Notes under the pieces: model-generated
Database searches by the model: none
What the model saw: the letters and a program-made list of their open reading frames with translations, nothing else
Told to the model about the DNA's origin: nothing
Assembly: GCF_024198215.1 (NCBI RefSeq)
Contig: NZ_JAKCFA010000024.1
Span: 62,001 to 126,000 of the forward strand
Reading direction: 5' to 3'
Source of the DNA: Myxococcus qinghaiensis
GTDB taxonomy: Bacteria > Myxococcota > Myxococcia > Myxococcales > Myxococcaceae
DNA length: 64,000 nt
Part shown: positions 7,709 through 16,727 of the stretch, in pieces
Layout: each line of letters begins with the position of its first letter
Position numbering within the stretch: position 1 is the stretch's first letter
Position numbers and translations under genes: made by a program

Positions 7709-8912
7709 GTCGGTCCGAGGCCTCCTCCTGGGCGCCATGGCGCTGTCCGCCGCGCTCGCGCTCGTCCTGATGGGAGCCTTCTTCACCGCCTTCAGCTACG
7801 ACCTCGAGGACGCCATCTTCGACCGGCTCGTGGCCACCGAGGCGGACCGCCGCCCGGACGCACCGAGCGTCGTCCCATCCGGAATGACGACCTACGTGGG
7901 CCACGCCAGCCTGCCGCCGTGGCTCGGGGAGTCGCTGCCGGAGGACGCGCCCCGGAGCGAGCGCGAGGTCTTCACGAAAGAGCATGGACACTTCCATGTC
8001 GCGGTGCGCCCGGACGCGACCCGAGGGCTCACGCGCTACGTGGTCTTCGACACCACGGCGCTGACGAGCACCACCCGCCACCTCCAACGGACGGCCGGAT
8101 TGCTGGTGACCAGCGCCCTCTTGGCCCTGCTGGGCGCCGCGCTGCTCTCCCGCTTCGTCGCGAGGCGGCTCAGCCGTCCCCTGGAGCAGCTCGTGTCACG
8201 GGTGCGGGCGGATGCGACTCCGAGCCCGGAAGAAGATGGCGGCATCGCCGAAGTGCACCTGCTCGCGGCGGCCCTGCGTGCCAGGGACCTGCGCATCCAG
8301 GAGTTGCTGGAGCGGGAGCGCGCCTTCAATCGTGATGCGAGCCACGAGCTGCGCACCCCGCTGGCCGTGGCCCAGGGCGCGGTGGAGATACTGGAGCTGG
8401 ATCCGCCGTCGGACAGGGAGACCTTCGAGCGACTGCGCCAGGCGGTGCGCCACATGGGCCTGCTGACCGAGGGAATCCTCTGGCTTGCCCGCGCGGGCCG
8501 CTCCGACGAGACGTGCGGACTGGTGGGCATCACCCGCGAGCTGGCCGCGCTGTACGGGGACCGTCGCCAACACGACGGCGTGGAGCTGGTCATCGAGGCC
8601 TCGGACGAGGTCCTCGCGCCACTCCCGGGAGCCGTGGCGCGGGTGATGCTGGGCAACCTCATCAAGAACGCGCTCGACTACACGAGCCAGGGACGCATCG
8701 TCATCCAGGTGGCCCCCGGAAGCTGGAGCATTCGCGACACGGGCGTGGGCTTCGGACACGTACAACCCGAGCACGAGGGCTTCGGCATCGGCCTGTCGCT
8801 CGTGGAGCGGCTGGCGCGTCGGTTCTCCTGGGAGTTGTCCATCCGTCCCCTGGAGCCGCACGGCACGCGAGTCCTACTCTCCTGGCCTTCCGTGGGGCCG
8901 CGCGGGAGGTGA
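7692..8912 (+). CDS. Sensor histidine kinase (partner of the OmpR-type regulator)
   Basis: 406 residues. A membrane segment at ~8-30 is followed by a ~95-residue extracytoplasmic sensor region, a second membrane segment at ~135-155 (GLLVTSALLALLGAALL) and a HAMP-like linker. The phospho-acceptor helix is FNRDASHELRTPLAV; the ATP-binding domain has NLIKNALDYT (N box), DTGVGFG (G1) and GFGIGLSLVERLA (G2). It is encoded in an overlapping pair with the regulator at 7034. The 3' end overlaps the convergent NlpC/P60 gene by 39 bases. The signal sensed is unknown. Confidence 0.93.
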   Translation: MRPKTRSVRGLLLGAMALSAALALVLMGAFFTAFSYDLEDAIFDRLVATEADRRPDAPSVVPSGMTTYVGHASLPPWLGESLPEDAPRSEREVFTKEHGHFHVAVRPDATRGLTRYVVFDTTALTSTTRHLQRTAGLLVTSALLALLGAALLSRFVARRLSRPLEQLVSRVRADATPSPEEDGGIAEVHLLAAALRARDLRIQELLERERAFNRDASHELRTPLAVAQGAVEILELDPPSDRETFERLRQAVRHMGLLTEGILWLARAGRSDETCGLVGITRELAALYGDRRQHDGVELVIEASDEVLAPLPGAVARVMLGNLIKNALDYTSQGRIVIQVAPGSWSIRDTGVGFGHVQPEHEGFGIGLSLVERLARRFSWELSIRPLEPHGTRVLLSWPSVGPRGR

Positions 8913-9608
8913 CGACGGCTTCCGCATGGGCGCATGTTGGCGACAGCGACCGGGGCGGGGGCCCTGCTCCATCCGAGTCGCGACCAGGCCGGAGTAGGTG
9001 TCCGCGTGTTCCTTCAAGTAGGCCACCAGGTCCACCTCCACCACCTCGCCCGCGAAGTGGTCCCCGACAACCCAGCGCCCGTTGCCGCTGTAGAGCCCGG
9101 TATGCCAGACCCAGACGGGGCGACCTGAGAGCTCGCCGATGGCGGGCTCGGCCGGATTGGCGTCGAACCCCACCAGCCACAGCACGTCGCCGGGCAGCAG
9201 CCGCGTCACGTCGAGCGACGAGGAGGCCACGGGCGACAGGCCCGACACCGAGGCGCCCAGCTCCGCCGAGGGCACCGCCACGGTGGGCAGCACGGAGAAC
9301 GACTTCCAGCCACAGCGTCCCACGCGCTCGGCGGCGTAGAACAACACGCCCTGGCAATCGAGGCCCGCTCCACCTTCACGCAGTCGCCCGCCCAGCACAT
9401 AGGGCACGCCCAACACCTCTCGCGCGGCGCGCACGAAGCGCTCACTGGGAGAGGTGACACCAGACGTTCGAGGCGGCTCCGTCTGGGCATGCACCGCGCC
9501 GGGCAGCGCGAGCAGGCAGAGGCTCCATCCCAGCCAGGAGCTGGCGGCCCATCGCGAGGCGAAGCCGCACAGCGTCGCCCCGAAGCCCTTGCACGTGTTG
9601 AAGACCAT
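8874..9608 (-). CDS. Secreted NlpC/P60-family cysteine peptidase
   Basis: 244 residues from the ATG at 9608. A signal peptide ends at about residue 41 (GAVHA-Q). The catalytic core has GLDCQGVLFYAAE with Cys85 in the position of the D-C-S/x-G motif, and VWVWHTGLYSGNGRW with His169 followed by VVGDHFAGEV. Enzymes of this fold usually cut peptidoglycan stem peptides (D-Glu/Dpm) or related amides. The insert between Cys and His is longer than in small NlpC proteins. The last ~25 residues, overlapping the kinase gene, are Pro/Arg-rich and probably disordered. An ATG farther upstream was rejected because the added residues are Arg-rich and would bury the signal peptide. Confidence 0.8.
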   Translation of the reverse strand: MVFNTCKGFGATLCGFASRWAASSWLGWSLCLLALPGAVHAQTEPPRTSGVTSPSERFVRAAREVLGVPYVLGGRLREGGAGLDCQGVLFYAAERVGRCGWKSFSVLPTVAVPSAELGASVSGLSPVASSSLDVTRLLPGDVLWLVGFDANPAEPAIGELSGRPVWVWHTGLYSGNGRWVVGDHFAGEVVEVDLVAYLKEHADTYSGLVATRMEQGPRPGRCRQHAPMRKPSSPPARPHGRPGE

Positions 9609-9852
9609 GACCGGAGCGTGGCACGCCACGCGGCGGCGCGGCAAAGCGACACATCTCTGGCGTGGCCGCGATGCCAGGAAGACGCGGGCGGATTTGACAC
9701 CGCTCGCCGTCCACGCGTTCCCTTGGCGCTGACTGGAATAGGAACACGCCCAAGGCCCGCAGCAGATTCCAGAGTCCGAGGAGGGTACCCGCGGAGCCCG
9801 TCGGTGGCTCACGCGACCTGGAAGATTCATCCTCGCGAAGTAGGATGCGCGC

Positions 9853-10491
9853 ATGCTCAAGGTCTACGGCTTCTCCCGAGTGAACAAGATGGCCCGCGGC
9901 AAGACCCGGGACTTGCGCGTGCTGTGGGCGCTGGAGGAGATGGGGCTGCCGTATGAAATCGTGGGGATGGATCATCCGCGGCACGACCTCGATACGCCCG
10001 CGTATCGCGCGCTCAATCCATTCGGACAGATTCCGGTGATTGACGACGACGGCGTGGTCGTCACCGAGTCGGGCGCAATCCTGCTCTACCTCGCCCGCAA
10101 GAGCGGCAAGCTGATGCCGCGCGACCTCGCCGGCGAAGCGCAGGTGCTGCGCTGGTGCGTCGCGGCGCTGAACTCGATTGAAGTCCCGCTCCTGAGCGCG
10201 TGGTTCGTCGATATCAGCGGCGGCAAGGGCTCCCCGGGAAGCGATGCGCTTCACCAATGGGGGAGCATGCGCCTGAAGCAGCTCGACGGCTGGCTCGCGG
10301 GCCGGGAGTTCGTCGCGACCCACGAGTTCACCGTCGCGGACCTCTTGCTGACGCATGTGCTGGGCGCCGGCACCGACGAGAGCATCGTCAAGGACTACCC
10401 CAACGTGCTCGCCTTCCAGAGGCGCTGCATCGCTCGCCCGGCCTGGAAGAAGGCGTTCGACGCCTACTGCGACCGCGTCGAAGCGGGCTGA
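9853..10491 (+). CDS. Glutathione S-transferase family protein
   Basis: 212 residues. The N-terminal thioredoxin-like half shows KVYGFSRVNK, then RALNPFGQIPVIDDDGVVVTESGAI, containing the cis-Pro (QIPV) and the E-S pair that holds the glutathione gamma-glutamyl group. The C-terminal helical half includes FTVADLLLTHVL, the conserved N-capping motif of GSTs. Cytosolic members conjugate or reduce electrophiles with glutathione; some act as isomerases. AGGA lies eight bases before the ATG. It is convergent with the gene ending at 10507, only 15 bases away. Confidence 0.92.
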   Translation: MLKVYGFSRVNKMARGKTRDLRVLWALEEMGLPYEIVGMDHPRHDLDTPAYRALNPFGQIPVIDDDGVVVTESGAILLYLARKSGKLMPRDLAGEAQVLRWCVAALNSIEVPLLSAWFVDISGGKGSPGSDALHQWGSMRLKQLDGWLAGREFVATHEFTVADLLLTHVLGAGTDESIVKDYPNVLAFQRRCIARPAWKKAFDAYCDRVEAG

Positions 10492-10506
10492 GCGCGGGGA
10501 CAGCGC

Positions 10507-11409
10507 CTAGAACACCTTGTCCCAGCCAGTCTTGAGCCAGTTCTTCACCGCGCTGGCCGCGTCACCCCAGTTGTTCCCATGTGGCCCCGCGATGTCGATC
10601 ATCCCGTTGACGCCTCGGGCCTTCAGGTCCTCGGCGGCCTTCACCGGGTCCTTCGAGTCGCCCCACACCGAGACGGTGCCGGCGGGCAGGAAGGTCTTGA
10701 TGGCGTCATCCGTCAGCTTGTCGTGACGCACCACGAAGGTGACGGGCCCACCCAGCTCCTTCGCCAGGTCGACCATCTTCTGCGCATCCGCCCCCTTCAC
10801 CTGTCCCTCGGTGGGCGGGTTGATGGCGAGGATGGCATTGGGGAAGCGCTCGCGAATCTCGGCGCCGTACTTCTGCATGTCCCCGAAGCCGAGGTTGAGC
10901 ATCAGCTTGTCCTCGGAGATGCCCACCTTCTCCAGCTCGTCGAGGACGGCCGGAATCTGGTCGCCCTCCTTGATGTCGAGCTTGAGGCCGCGCCCGGACT
11001 CCTTGCCCATCGTCAGCCACTCGTTGAGCGTGAGGTTGTCTCCATCCTCGTGGCCCTTGTCGTGGCGCATCTCCGGAGTGTCGTTGTTGATCTCCTTCCG
11101 GATATCCCCCTCGAACCAGTTCGCGCCGCTGTTCAGCGCGGCCTCGAACTCCTGCTTCGTGTTGGTGCGATGCGCATTGCGCGCCTCGGAGAGCGGCTGG
11201 CCCTTGGACCAGGTGTTGTCCACCGGCGTGGAGGACTCGGCGGACTTCGCGCTGACGGTGTTCGCCTGGAAGCTGTCCGTCTGGGAATAGCCCTTGGGCG
11301 CGGTCGACGGAGTCGTGGCCTTCGCCTCGGCCACCGGAGGCGGCGGCTGCGGCTTGGGGAGCAGCGGGACGACCCTGGGACCAATCCGACCGCCGTGCTC
11401 AAAAGGCAT
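10507..11409 (-). CDS. FAM151/menorin-like (GDPD-superfamily) protein with disordered N-terminus
   Basis: 300 residues from the ATG at 11409, with GGAGGT six bases upstream. Residues 1-65 are Pro/Ser/Thr-rich and likely unfolded, with no signal peptide. From about 72 comes AHRTNTKQEFEAAL and then GANWFEGDIR, EMRHDKG, and GLKLDIKEG. This A-H-R/N, W-E-D and H/D/K series matches the first strands of the FAM151 (DUF2181) TIM barrel, a relative of glycerophosphodiester phosphodiesterases. Later strands include LMLNLGFGD, AILAINPP and TFVVRHDKLT. A phosphodiester or phospholipase-D-like role is possible. Family placement is by pattern. Confidence 0.7.
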   Translation of the reverse strand: MPFEHGGRIGPRVVPLLPKPQPPPPVAEAKATTPSTAPKGYSQTDSFQANTVSAKSAESSTPVDNTWSKGQPLSEARNAHRTNTKQEFEAALNSGANWFEGDIRKEINNDTPEMRHDKGHEDGDNLTLNEWLTMGKESGRGLKLDIKEGDQIPAVLDELEKVGISEDKLMLNLGFGDMQKYGAEIRERFPNAILAINPPTEGQVKGADAQKMVDLAKELGGPVTFVVRHDKLTDDAIKTFLPAGTVSVWGDSKDPVKAAEDLKARGVNGMIDIAGPHGNNWGDAASAVKNWLKTGWDKVF

Positions 11410-11552
11410 GGTGCGACCTCCGATTCTCAATTGTCGGGGAATGGCGGGGAAAAGGTGCTTGGGCTGGCACGCGGACCACCCCGCACCGCGTCAAGCCCTA
11501 ACATCCTCCCCGCGCTGTGCCCCACACCCCTTCAGCGCCGGGAGAATCGACC

Positions 11553-12683
11553 GTGCCCCAATTCCTTCCCACCCGCAGGGCCCTCCTCGCCGGTGTCGCG
11601 GCGACCACCGCGGGACTCGCGCTCCGCCCCCAGCCCGTCCAGGCCGCCGCCCCCCAGCGCGCGACGCTCAAGGACCCCATCCGCCTCTTCTTCAACGAGA
11701 ACCGCTACGGCCCCTGTGAGGGCGCCCAGCGGGCCATCCGTGAGTCGCTGCATCTCAGCAGCCGCTACGCCTCGTCCGACAGCATCTCCGCCCTCACGCG
11801 CCTCATCGCCGAGCAGGAGGGCCTGACGCCGGAGCACGTGCTCGTCACCGCCGGCTCCTTCGAGGCCCTGACGCTCGTCACCGCCGAGTACGCGACGGGT
11901 GGAGGCGGCGTCGTGTGCGCCAGGCCCAGCTTCCCCGTCGTCGCAGACTATGCCGAGCGCGTCGGAGGCAAGGTGCACCGCGTCCCCCTGGACGCCACGC
12001 TGACGCATGACCTGGCGGCGATGGAGGCCCTCGTGGGCGCGGACACGAAGCTCGTCTCCGTGTGCAATCCCAACAACCCCACGGGCACCGTCGTCGACCC
12101 GGTGCGCCTGCGCGCCTTCTGCGAAGCGGTGGCACCTCGCGCCACCGTGCTGGTGGACGAGGTGTATCTGAACTACCTGGAGCCGGCGCCGGGCCAGTCC
12201 ATGGTGGACCAGGTGCGCGCGGGACGGAACGTCATCATCACCCGCTCCTTCTCCAAGATTTATGGCCTGGCGGGCATGCGCGTGGGCTACGCGCTGGCCC
12301 AGCCCCACGTCGTCAAGCGACTGGCCGGGCTGCGGATGGCCCTGCCCAACCCCACGGCCATCATGGCCGCGCTGGCCAGCCTCCAGGACCCGCTCTTCCT
12401 CGCGCGCATGCGCAAGCTCACCGCTGAGTCCCGCAAAGTCACGACGCGCGTGCTGGACGAGTTGGGGATGAAGTACGTCGGAGGCCACGGGAACTTCCTC
12501 TGGATACCGCTGACCGCGAAGCAGCTGGACCTGCCCGTGCGCTTCGCGCCCCATGGCTTCCATCTGACGACGACACCCGACGTCCCCATCTCCGCGGAGG
12601 TGTCGGCCCTGCGCCTGACGCTGGGCACGGTGGAGGAGATGCGCGCGTTCGGCCCCCTCCTGAAGAACATGCTGAAGACGTGA
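11553..12683 (+). CDS. Tat-exported class I/II aminotransferase (HisC-like fold)
   Basis: 376 residues from a GTG at 11553, with GGAGAA six bases upstream. The N-terminus has TRRALLAGVAATTAGLAL, a twin-arginine signal, ending near QPVQAAA. The body is a fold-type-I PLP enzyme: FNENRYGPCEGAQRAI (substrate loop), TAGSFEAL (phosphate cup), VCNPNNPTGTVV, VLVDEVYLNYLE (Asp/Tyr for the cofactor) and SFSKIYGLAGMRVGYA with the Schiff-base Lys. Histidinol-phosphate aminotransferases are the closest recognisable group, but an exported enzyme is unlikely to make histidine. Tat export fits a protein folded around PLP before transport. It precedes a LytS/LytTR pair on the same strand. Confidence 0.88.
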   Translation: MPQFLPTRRALLAGVAATTAGLALRPQPVQAAAPQRATLKDPIRLFFNENRYGPCEGAQRAIRESLHLSSRYASSDSISALTRLIAEQEGLTPEHVLVTAGSFEALTLVTAEYATGGGGVVCARPSFPVVADYAERVGGKVHRVPLDATLTHDLAAMEALVGADTKLVSVCNPNNPTGTVVDPVRLRAFCEAVAPRATVLVDEVYLNYLEPAPGQSMVDQVRAGRNVIITRSFSKIYGLAGMRVGYALAQPHVVKRLAGLRMALPNPTAIMAALASLQDPLFLARMRKLTAESRKVTTRVLDELGMKYVGGHGNFLWIPLTAKQLDLPVRFAPHGFHLTTTPDVPISAEVSALRLTLGTVEEMRAFGPLLKNMLKT

Positions 12684-12758
12684 GGGCAGCCAGACGAGCC
12701 TTTGTGTCCTTCCGCGCTTGTGTCGTCGGGCCGGGGCCGCTCTGGTAGGTTGCCGCGC

Positions 12759-13874
12759 ATGGAACACCGCCCCGCCCCCGCGCCGGCCTTCTGGAAGTTG
12801 CAGCTCGGGGGCTGGGGGCTCTACGCCCTCCTGCTCATCATCACCTTCTATCCCGCCATCAACGCGGATGGCGGCGCGCTGCACCTGGTGGTGGCCAAGG
12901 CGCACCGCGCGCTGTACGGGCTGGCGCTCACCAGCGTGATGAGGCTGCTCTACCGGCCCCTCTTCCCGAGCACCTTCCGGCGGCAGACGCTCTGGGCCAT
13001 GGTCACCAGCGCGGCATTCGGAGCCCTCTGGGCGGTGTTGGGTGAGCTGTGGGCGGTCTGGCTCTATCCCACGTACGACTGGCAGCGGCACCAGATGTCG
13101 CTTCCCCGGCTCTCGCTGGAGTACGGCGTCACGCTGCTGGGCTGGAGCGGGCTCTACTTCGGAATCAAGCACGCCCGCGCGTGGCAGGAGGAGCGCGAGC
13201 GGGCCCTGCGCGCGGACACCCTCGCGCAGGAGGCGCGGCTCGCGTCCCTGCGGCACCAGATGCATCCGCACTTCCTGTTCAACGCGCTCACCTCCGTGCG
13301 CGCCCTCATCGGAGAGGACCCCGCCCGGGCGCGGCGCATGGTGACGGAGATGGCGGACTTCCTGCGCTTCTCGCTCCAGAAGGGGGACGCCCCACAGGTC
13401 CCGCTGGAGGAGGAGCTGGCCATGGTGCGCAGCTACCTGAGCATCGAGTCGGTGCGCTTCGAGGAGAAGCTGGACGCGAGCCTCTCCGTGGAGCCGGGCA
13501 CCGAGCAGCTCACCGTGCCCGCCTTCCTCATCCAGCCGCTGGTGGATAACGCGGTGAAGCACGGCCTGGCCGCGGGCGTCCTACCGGTGCGCGTGCGCGT
13601 GCGGGTGACGCGGGTGAAGGACGTGCTGCGCATCCAGGTGGACAACACCGGCACGTGGGCGCCCGCGACCCGCGAGCTGGGGCCCCAGGGCACGGGCACC
13701 GGCCTGCGCAACGTGCGCGAGCGGCTGTCCCACCTCTACGGAGAGCGCGCGAAGCTGGAGACGTCGGAGACGGACGGCTGGGTCCACATCGTCGTCGAGC
13801 TCCCCGCCATGGAATGGACCCCGATACTCGCCGAGGAATCGCATGACGCCCCTGCGCGCCTTGCTCGTGGATGA
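12759..13874 (+). CDS. LytS/YehU-type sensor histidine kinase
   Basis: 371 residues. The first ~140 residues hold four hydrophobic helices (WGLYALLLIITFYPAI, LYGLALTSVMRLLY, LWAMVTSAAFGALWAVLG and YGVTLLGWSGLYFGI) with almost no extracellular domain. A short coiled coil (EERERALRADTLAQEARLA) leads to LRHQMHPHFLFNALTSV, the His_kinase (PF06580) phospho-acceptor box. The ATPase domain has IQPLVDNAVKHG and GTGTGLRNVRERL. Such kinases work with LytTR regulators; the regulator gene at 13843 starts 32 bases inside this gene. Kinases of this layout often sense membrane state or small hydrophobic signals. Confidence 0.93.
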   Translation: MEHRPAPAPAFWKLQLGGWGLYALLLIITFYPAINADGGALHLVVAKAHRALYGLALTSVMRLLYRPLFPSTFRRQTLWAMVTSAAFGALWAVLGELWAVWLYPTYDWQRHQMSLPRLSLEYGVTLLGWSGLYFGIKHARAWQEERERALRADTLAQEARLASLRHQMHPHFLFNALTSVRALIGEDPARARRMVTEMADFLRFSLQKGDAPQVPLEEELAMVRSYLSIESVRFEEKLDASLSVEPGTEQLTVPAFLIQPLVDNAVKHGLAAGVLPVRVRVRVTRVKDVLRIQVDNTGTWAPATRELGPQGTGTGLRNVRERLSHLYGERAKLETSETDGWVHIVVELPAMEWTPILAEESHDAPARLARG

Positions 13875-14583
13875 CGAGCGGCTCGCCCGAGTCGAGCTGC
13901 GCGAGCTGCTGTCGTCGTCTCCCCACGTGAAGGTGGTGGGCGAGGCGGACAGCGTGACGTCCGCGCTGGCGCGAATCGAGGAGCTGCGGCCGGAGCTGCT
14001 GTTCCTGGACGTGCAGATGCCCGGAGAGGGCGGCTTCGAGCTGCTCGCCCGCCTGCCCGAGCGGCCGTTCCAGGTGATTTTCGTCACGGCCCACGACACG
14101 CACGCGCTGCGGGCGTTCGAGGTCAACGCGCTCGACTACCTGCTCAAGCCCGTGCATCCGGACCGGCTGGCCAGGGCCGTGGAGAGACTGGTGGCCCGGG
14201 AGCAGGGCAAGCCCGCGCCCACGCAGGGGCCCACCCGCCCGAAGCTCACCGAGGCGGACGTGCTGTTCCTGGAGAACGGCGCGAAGTCGCGCTTCGTGCG
14301 GGTGGAGCAGCTCGTCTGTCTATGCGGCGCGGGCGACTACGTGGAGCTCGTCACGGCGGACGGCCAGCGCACGCTATCGCCGCGCCCCCTCAAGGAGTGG
14401 GAGCTGAGGCTGCCGGAGCGGACCTTCGCGCGCATCCACCGCTCCGCGCTGGTCAACCTCACCTTCGTCGAGCGCGTGGACCGGGGCTTGAGCGGAGGAG
14501 GTGAAGTCTACCTGCGCGGGCTGGAGGCCCCGCTGCCACTCAGCCGGAGCCACGCGTCGGCGCTGCGCGAGCGGTTCGGCTAG
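13843..14583 (+). CDS. LytTR-family response regulator
   Basis: 246 residues, with GAGGAA five bases before the ATG. The receiver domain has LLVDDERLARVELREL, phospho-acceptor Asp56 in LLFLDVQMPGEGG, VTAHDTHAL and the Lys of YLLKPVHPDRL. Residues ~145-245 are the LytTR DNA-binding domain (VCLCGAGDYVELVTADGQR, PERTFARIHRSALVNLTFVE), which inserts beta-strand loops into the major groove and usually binds two spaced direct repeats. It is the output partner of the kinase it overlaps. No clear LytTR repeat was seen just upstream of the operon, so its targets may lie elsewhere. Confidence 0.94.
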   Translation: MTPLRALLVDDERLARVELRELLSSSPHVKVVGEADSVTSALARIEELRPELLFLDVQMPGEGGFELLARLPERPFQVIFVTAHDTHALRAFEVNALDYLLKPVHPDRLARAVERLVAREQGKPAPTQGPTRPKLTEADVLFLENGAKSRFVRVEQLVCLCGAGDYVELVTADGQRTLSPRPLKEWELRLPERTFARIHRSALVNLTFVERVDRGLSGGGEVYLRGLEAPLPLSRSHASALRERFG

Positions 14584-14600
14584 CGCGGGCGAAGAGGCGG

Positions 14601-15284
14601 CTACCTGCCCTGCCGCTCCTGCTCGCGACTGCGCTCCACGAAGTCCAGCACCTCCCGCGACACCGAGCCCTCCGGCAGCGTGAAGTGGCGCGAGACGACG
14701 TCCACGGTGGCGATGTACTCCGGCAGGTTGTAGCCGTAGAAGACCACCCGCCCGAGCCGCGACTGCTCGCGAGTCTTCAGGTGCTCGCTCAGGGTGGAGC
14801 ACGCCAGCTCCACCGACTCGCGCAGCGAGAGCCCTCCGGTGCCAGCGCCCAGCGCCACCATGGCCACGGAGAGGTCTTCCTCCTCCACCTGCTCCAGCGC
14901 CGCCCACAGCCGCGCGCACGCGTCGCGGATGCGCTGCGTGTCCGGGAACGAGCCCCCGTGGATGCCCTCGCGGTAGTCCATCACCGCGACGTGGGCCACC
15001 CACTTCGCGGTGGGGTGCGCGCCCGCCTCCGTCACCAGCACCTCGCCCGGCGCCATGGGCCCGCCGAAGCGCGCGTTCAAGGCCGCGAGGATGTGCTCCT
15101 GGAAGCCCGCGCCACACGCCCGGCGGATGGCGCCGGAGACCCCCGAGCCGAGCTGTCCATTCGTGTTGGACGCATTGACGAGCACCCGCTCCCGCCCGTT
15201 CACCAGACTGCCCTGCGCGACTTCGACAGACGTCAACCGCGGGCCCACGTCAGGGCCCTTCAACACCACGTTCGACAAGCGCAT
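14601..15284 (-). CDS. Macro-domain (ADP-ribose-binding) protein
   Basis: 227 residues from the ATG at 15284, with GGGAAGG nine bases upstream; a GTG 21 bases earlier is less likely. LVNASNTNGQLGSGVSGAI holds the conserved N-A-N/S-N and G-G-V/S-G-A loops that bind ADP-ribose. VLVTEAGAHPTAKWVAHVAV and VAMVALGAGTGGLSLRESVE form the central strand and the second G-x-G phosphate loop (G-A-G-x-G-G/x-x). The last ~40 residues form helices. Family members remove ADP-ribose from proteins or O-acetyl-ADP-ribose, or sense it. It stands alone and is convergent with the LytTR gene. Confidence 0.85.
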   Translation of the reverse strand: MRLSNVVLKGPDVGPRLTSVEVAQGSLVNGRERVLVNASNTNGQLGSGVSGAIRRACGAGFQEHILAALNARFGGPMAPGEVLVTEAGAHPTAKWVAHVAVMDYREGIHGGSFPDTQRIRDACARLWAALEQVEEEDLSVAMVALGAGTGGLSLRESVELACSTLSEHLKTREQSRLGRVVFYGYNLPEYIATVDVVSRHFTLPEGSVSREVLDFVERSREQERQGR

Positions 15285-15314
15285 GCACGACCTTCCCAGG
15301 TCCACTCAAGACAA

Positions 15315-15346
15315 GCGGGACCCGCCAGTGCTCCGGCCGGTCCCGC
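15315..15346 (-). terminator. Hairpin terminator for the DUF1023-like gene
   Basis: GCGGGACC (15315-15322) and GGTCCCGC (15339-15346) form a perfect 8-bp stem with a 16-base loop, starting 62 bases past the stop of the minus-strand gene ending at 15408. On the minus strand the stem is followed by TTGTCTTGAG, a weak T-rich tail. Confidence 0.6.
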
Positions 15347-15407
15347 GAAGACGATGTTCTGTGATGGATGCCGGTGGAGCGGACCCCGGGCCCGCTCTAC
15401 ACCCGGC

Positions 15408-16727
15408 TCACTCCACGGCGCGCTTCACCTCGGGGTCGATGACGCGGTTGCCCTTCCACCAGTCATGCTCCCCGTAGCGCTGCTGAGCCCGGTCCACGCC
15501 GCCGTAGTTCCCGGTGACGATGTCCGCGATGTTGGCCAGGGACTCGGAACCCTCGTTGTAGTACTTGGAGTGGTCGCCCATGTTGCTGTTGTTCCCGCGG
15601 TCCTTCGCCTCCGCGGTGAACCGGTTGGCGCCGAACTTGTTCTCGGACGGGTCCTGTCCCAGCGGGTCCCCAGGCAGGTTGCTGCCGTTGAGCCAGGACA
15701 CCAGGTCGCGGCTGGCCGAGCCGGACCACACGTGGCCGTTGGCGAGCGGGCCGTCGTAGTCCTTCACCGACCTGGCGCTGCCGGCGCCAGGGCTGCCGAT
15801 GAGCACCAGGTCATCCGCCTGGAGGCCGTTCTTGTCGGCGGCGATGGAGGCGGTGGTGCTGCCGTAGCTGTGGCCAATGACAGTCAGGTGCGGCTGGTTT
15901 CCCTCGCGGCTGGCGCGGATGCCGGCCACGTCGGCGGCCAGCAGCTTCGCGCCATTCTCCGCGGCGTTGTCGGACGCCACGTTATGGAAGCCCGGCGCGT
16001 CGTAGCCCATCCAGGCCACCGTCGCGACCTCACCATTCGCCGCGCCCGACGCCTCGTGCAGCCGGAGCGACTCGCTGGTGATGCTGTCCATGGAGCCGCG
16101 CACGTCCGAGTTCAGGCCCGGCACGCTCACGGACACGTGCTTCGCGGTGTCCAGGTTGCCGGCGACAATGGCCGCGCGGCCCTGGCTGTTCACGAAGGTG
16201 GAGTCGTAGATGAGCAGCTGCGCGGAGCCCGCCTCCTTCGCCGTCCGGTCCAGCTGCGCCTGCACGGCCCGCGCGTTCTCCAGCTGGCGCTGCTGCTCCT
16301 TCGACGGCGACTTCTCCGCGCTGAGCTGCGCGATTTCGTTCTTGAGCTGCGTGCGGTTCGCCGTGTCGCGCACGGAGGCCGGCAGGCCGTCCATGGAGCC
16401 GACCTTCTTGGGGTCCGAGCTGACCGCCTGCATCTGCTCCGTGGGCGAGAGCTGCTTCCACCACGTCGCGCGCGCCTTCGGGTCCGCGGGCGCGCTGTCC
16501 AGCGGCCCCTTCGCGGCGGGCGGGGCCTTCTCCCCCGTGAGCTTCTCCGCGCCCGTCTTGCGAGGCCCCTCGTACGCGGAGGTGGAGGCCAGCTCCACCG
16601 GCTTCGCCTTCGGCTTGGACGCGGTCGCCGTCTGCTGTGGCTGCTGCTGGGCCGCGACGCGCGCTGCCTCCGCGCGACGACGGGCGGACTCGGCGGCGCT
16701 GCTGTTCACAGAGGAGATACCGGCCAT
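15408..16727 (-). CDS. DUF1023-like alpha/beta hydrolase with long disordered N-terminus
   Basis: 439 residues from the ATG at 16727, with GAGG eight bases upstream. Residues 1-90 are low-complexity (Ala, Gln, Ser, Lys), with no signal peptide. A helical stretch to ~165 precedes the hydrolase core: VSVSVPGLNSDVRGSM, VAWMGYDAPGFHNV (the typical W-x-GYDAPG of DUF1023), HLTVIGHSYGSTT with nucleophile Ser287, and VLIGSPGAGSA. The catalytic His is probably in MGDHSKYY or EHDWW near the end. DUF1023 hydrolases are best known from actinobacteria, often beside secretion genes. It is probably not co-transcribed with the gene ending at 16999, which has its own terminator. Confidence 0.8.
   Translation of the reverse strand: MAGISSVNSSAAESARRRAEAARVAAQQQPQQTATASKPKAKPVELASTSAYEGPRKTGAEKLTGEKAPPAAKGPLDSAPADPKARATWWKQLSPTEQMQAVSSDPKKVGSMDGLPASVRDTANRTQLKNEIAQLSAEKSPSKEQQRQLENARAVQAQLDRTAKEAGSAQLLIYDSTFVNSQGRAAIVAGNLDTAKHVSVSVPGLNSDVRGSMDSITSESLRLHEASGAANGEVATVAWMGYDAPGFHNVASDNAAENGAKLLAADVAGIRASREGNQPHLTVIGHSYGSTTASIAADKNGLQADDLVLIGSPGAGSARSVKDYDGPLANGHVWSGSASRDLVSWLNGSNLPGDPLGQDPSENKFGANRFTAEAKDRGNNSNMGDHSKYYNEGSESLANIADIVTGNYGGVDRAQQRYGEHDWWKGNRVIDPEVKRAVE

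Noticed and set aside
11532..13562. 676-codon open frame on the minus strand
   Set aside because: Antisense to the aminotransferase and LytS-type kinase genes, both with intact motifs; the frame has no recognisable protein features.
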